Part shown: positions 41,596 through 43,785 of the stretch, one piece after another | Position numbering within the stretch: the first letter of the stretch is position 1 | How the letters are laid out: each line of letters begins with the position of its first letter | From: Limimaricola cinnabarinus | GTDB taxonomy: Bacteria > Pseudomonadota > Alphaproteobacteria > Rhodobacterales > Rhodobacteraceae | Assembly (NCBI RefSeq): GCF_002723615.1 | Contig: NZ_KZ304972.1 | Span: forward strand, 1-43,785 | Reading direction: 5' to 3' | Length of the DNA: 43,785 nt | Notes under the pieces: generated by a model | Database searches by the model: none | Told to the model about the DNA's origin: nothing | The model's input: the letters and a program-made list of their open reading frames with translations, nothing else | Made by a program: the position numbers and the translations under genes

Positions 41596-42348
41596 ATGCT
41601 CAGCTTGAAGGGGCGGAAGGCCCTGATCACGGGCGGCAGCCGGGGGATCGGCGCGGCCATCGCCGGTGTCTTTGCGGATGCGGGCGCCGAGGTCTCGATC
41701 TGCCATGTCGGTGACGAGGAGAACGCCGCCGCGCTGACACAGGCACTGGAAACCCGCGGGCACAAGCTGCACAGCGGAAGCTGCGATGTCGCCTGTGCCG
41801 ATGCGGTCGCCAAGTTCATCGGCGAACTGCAGCAGGATTTCGGCGCCATCGACATCCTGGTCAACTGCGCCGGGATCGGCGGCGATCTGGATTTCGCCGA
41901 CATGGATGTCGCCGTCTGGGACCGGATGATCGCGGTAAACCTGCGTAGCGTGTTCTTGGTGACCCATCAGCTGTTTCCCGGCATGGTCGAACGCGGCTAC
42001 GGCCGTATCATCAACGTGGCGTCCCAGCTAGCCTACAAGGGCGCCCCGGGGCTGGTGCATTACTGCGCGGCCAAGGCCGGCGTGGTCGGCTTCACGCGCG
42101 CACTGGCCTACGAGGGGGCGCCGCACAACGTTCTGGTCAACGGCATCGCGCCGGGGCCGGTGGAAACCCCGCTGCTGTCCGGTCTCAGCGACGACTGGCG
42201 CGCGATGAAGAAGGCCCAGCTTCCAGTCGGCCGGTTCGGCAAGGTGGAGGAGATCGCCCCCACCGCGTTGCTGCTCGCCTCGGAAGAGGCGGGGGCGTTC
42301 TATTGCGGCCAGACCCTGTCGCCCAATGGCGGCGACGTGATGCTTTGA
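41596..42348 (+). CDS. SDR-family oxidoreductase (FabG-like)
   Basis: A 250-residue classical short-chain dehydrogenase/reductase. It has GGSRGIG (13-19) for NAD(P) binding, NCAG (90-93), and a catalytic tetrad Asn115, Ser143, Tyr156 and Lys160 (YCAAK). The C-terminal PLLSGLSDDWRAMKKAQLPVGRFG and NGGDVML match FabG-like sugar or alcohol dehydrogenases. An ATG 21 bases upstream, overlapping the epimerase stop, is an alternative start; the chosen one has GGAG eight bases before it. It likely performs a redox step on the same substrate as its operon neighbours. Confidence 0.88.
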   Translation: MLSLKGRKALITGGSRGIGAAIAGVFADAGAEVSICHVGDEENAAALTQALETRGHKLHSGSCDVACADAVAKFIGELQQDFGAIDILVNCAGIGGDLDFADMDVAVWDRMIAVNLRSVFLVTHQLFPGMVERGYGRIINVASQLAYKGAPGLVHYCAAKAGVVGFTRALAYEGAPHNVLVNGIAPGPVETPLLSGLSDDWRAMKKAQLPVGRFGKVEEIAPTALLLASEEAGAFYCGQTLSPNGGDVML

Positions 42349-42371
42349 CGGTCAGGATGTTAGGAAACAAG

Positions 42372-43772
42372 ATGCAGGAATACGACCTCGTTATCCGGGG
42401 CGGCACCGTCGTGACTGCGGCGGATACGGTTCTCGCCGATGTCGGTATCGTCGGCGAGAAGATTGTCGCGGTTGCCCTCGATCTGCCGCGCGGCGCCGAG
42501 GAAATCGACGCCACCGGCCTGCTGGTGATGCCGGGCGGGATCGACAGCCATGTGCACCTAGCGCAGCCGTCCTTCGGCGGGCCGAAGATGGCCGACGGGT
42601 TCGAGACGGGCACGCGTTCGGCGCTGGCGGGCGGCAACACCACCGTGATGCCCTTCGCGCTGCAGCCCCGCGGTGCCTCGCTGCGCGAAAGCGTCATGGC
42701 CTACCACAAGGAGGCCGACGGCCAAGCCCTGTGCGACTATGCCTTCCACATGATCGTCACCAACGCCGACAGCACCGTGCTGGAACAGGAGCTTCCGGCC
42801 CTGATCGCCGATGGCTACACCTCTCTCAAGATCTTCATGACCTATGAGGATATGGTCCTGAACGACCGCGAGATCCTCGGCGTCCTGGACAGCGCCCGGC
42901 GGCACAACGCGCTGGTAATGGTGCATTGCGAGGGCTATGACGCCATCCGCTACATGACGGAGCGGCTGGAGCTGGAAGGCAAGACCGCGCCTTACTACCA
43001 CGGCGTGTCCCGGCCCCAGTCGGTCGAGCGCGAAGCCACCCACCGCGCGATCAGCCATGCCGAGTTAGCCGGCGCGCGGATGATGATCGTGCACGTTTCC
43101 GGCCGGGAGCCGATGGAGCAGATCCGCTGGGCGCAGCAACGCGGCATTCCGATCTTGGCGGAGACCTGCACGCAATATGTCTCTCTCGAGGCCGACGACC
43201 TTGCAGGGCTGAACATGGACGAGAGCGGCGGGAAATACGTCTGCTCGCCGCCGCCGCGCGAAAAGGCCGATTGGGAGGCCATCTGGGAAGGCATCCGCAC
43301 CGGCGTCTTCCAGACCTTCTCGTCCGATCACTGCCCCTTCTTCTACGAAGGCGAGGACGGCAAGAAGAACGCCAAGGCGCGCACCAGTTTCAAATGGGTC
43401 CCGAACGGCATTCCGGGCGTCGCGGTGCGTATGCCGATTCTGTTTTCCGAAGGCGTGCGCAAGGGGCGGATCACCGTCAACGAATTCGTTGCGCTGACCT
43501 CAACGAACCACGCCAGAATCTACGGCCTCTATCCCCGTAAGGGGTCCATCGCCCCCGGCTTCGACGCGGATATCGTGTTGTGGGATGCCGACCGCGAGGT
43601 GACGATCACCCAAGATCTCATGCAGCATGGGGCAGATTACACCCCTTACGAGGGTATGGAAGTGACCGGCTGGCCGGTGATGACCATGCTGCGCGGCCGC
43701 GTCGCGATGCGCGATGACAAGGTGCTTGCTAGTCGCGGAAACGGCGGCTTCATATCGCGTACAGAAGAATAA
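42372..43772 (+). CDS. Dihydropyrimidinase / D-hydantoinase family amidohydrolase
   Basis: A 466-residue cyclic-amide hydrolase. All binuclear metal ligands are found at the family spacing: His60 and His62 (SHVHL), the carbamylated lysine Lys153 (SLKIFMTYED), His185 (MVHCEGYD), His241 (IVHVSG) and Asp319 (SSDHCPF). Tyr158, five residues after the lysine, is the usual oxyanion tyrosine. Members open dihydrouracil, hydantoins or related rings. AGGA lies seven bases before the chosen ATG. It is the last gene in the window and ends 13 bases before its edge, so further genes of the operon may follow. Confidence 0.92.
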   Translation: MQEYDLVIRGGTVVTAADTVLADVGIVGEKIVAVALDLPRGAEEIDATGLLVMPGGIDSHVHLAQPSFGGPKMADGFETGTRSALAGGNTTVMPFALQPRGASLRESVMAYHKEADGQALCDYAFHMIVTNADSTVLEQELPALIADGYTSLKIFMTYEDMVLNDREILGVLDSARRHNALVMVHCEGYDAIRYMTERLELEGKTAPYYHGVSRPQSVEREATHRAISHAELAGARMMIVHVSGREPMEQIRWAQQRGIPILAETCTQYVSLEADDLAGLNMDESGGKYVCSPPPREKADWEAIWEGIRTGVFQTFSSDHCPFFYEGEDGKKNAKARTSFKWVPNGIPGVAVRMPILFSEGVRKGRITVNEFVALTSTNHARIYGLYPRKGSIAPGFDADIVLWDADREVTITQDLMQHGADYTPYEGMEVTGWPVMTMLRGRVAMRDDKVLASRGNGGFISRTEE

Positions 43773-43785
43773 GGGTCACATTCAG

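Noticed and set aside
1-43785. CRISPR array, tRNA or rRNA genes
   Set aside because: No regularly spaced short repeats, cloverleaf-like segments or rRNA motifs were seen on reading either strand. A dedicated scan would be decisive for tRNAs.

Overview
The window looks like part of the genome of a high-GC alphaproteobacterium, most likely of the Rhodobacteraceae (inference). The reasons are the GC-rich codon use, the dominance of solute-uptake systems of four classes (TRAP, tripartite tricarboxylate, siderophore-type ABC and peptide-type ABC), tightly overlapping ATGA gene junctions, and the families of insertion sequences. It reads as a series of substrate-specific uptake-plus-catabolism cassettes, each next to its own regulator, separated by IS debris.

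Layout. (1) 80-6721: a small esterase and a LysR regulator face a TRAP transporter operon (small permease, large permease, binding protein). A clean terminator follows, then an unusual alpha/beta-hydrolase joined to a multi-spanning membrane domain. (2) 7237-9037: an IS3-family remnant split by an intact IS30-family element. (3) 9117-13069: a DUF2218 gene divergent from a complete four-gene siderophore-type ABC importer. (4) 13070-21349: an amide module. A leader with an intrinsic terminator is followed by amiC (amide sensor), amiR (ANTAR antiterminator), two peptide-type permeases, a binding protein, an acetamidase/formamidase and a double ATPase, nearly all overlapping. This is a self-contained sense, import and hydrolyse operon probably switched by antitermination. 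(5) 21733-29745: a tricarboxylate transporter (TctC and a TctA-TctB fusion), an aconitase-type hydratase pair and a beta-keto acid cleavage enzyme, divergent from an IclR regulator that carries a TAXI-type solute-binding domain at its C-terminus. (6) 29765-34305: an IS graveyard with an IS4-type fragment, a serine-recombinase fragment split by one IS256 copy, and an IS3 element split by a second IS256 copy. Target duplications show the order of events. (7) 34417-43772: a GntR regulator divergent from a peptide-type ABC importer, followed by an NAD-dependent epimerase/dehydratase, an SDR oxidoreductase and a dihydropyrimidinase/hydantoinase, all in one run of genes with overlaps or short spacers.

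The most interesting observations are the IclR-TAXI fusion regulator beside its presumed TTT/hydratase/BKACE target operon, the AmiC/AmiR operon with a terminator in its leader, and a fused ABC ATPase in region 7 whose sequence departures all fall in the same predicted composite ATP site. No tRNA, rRNA or CRISPR array was recognised.
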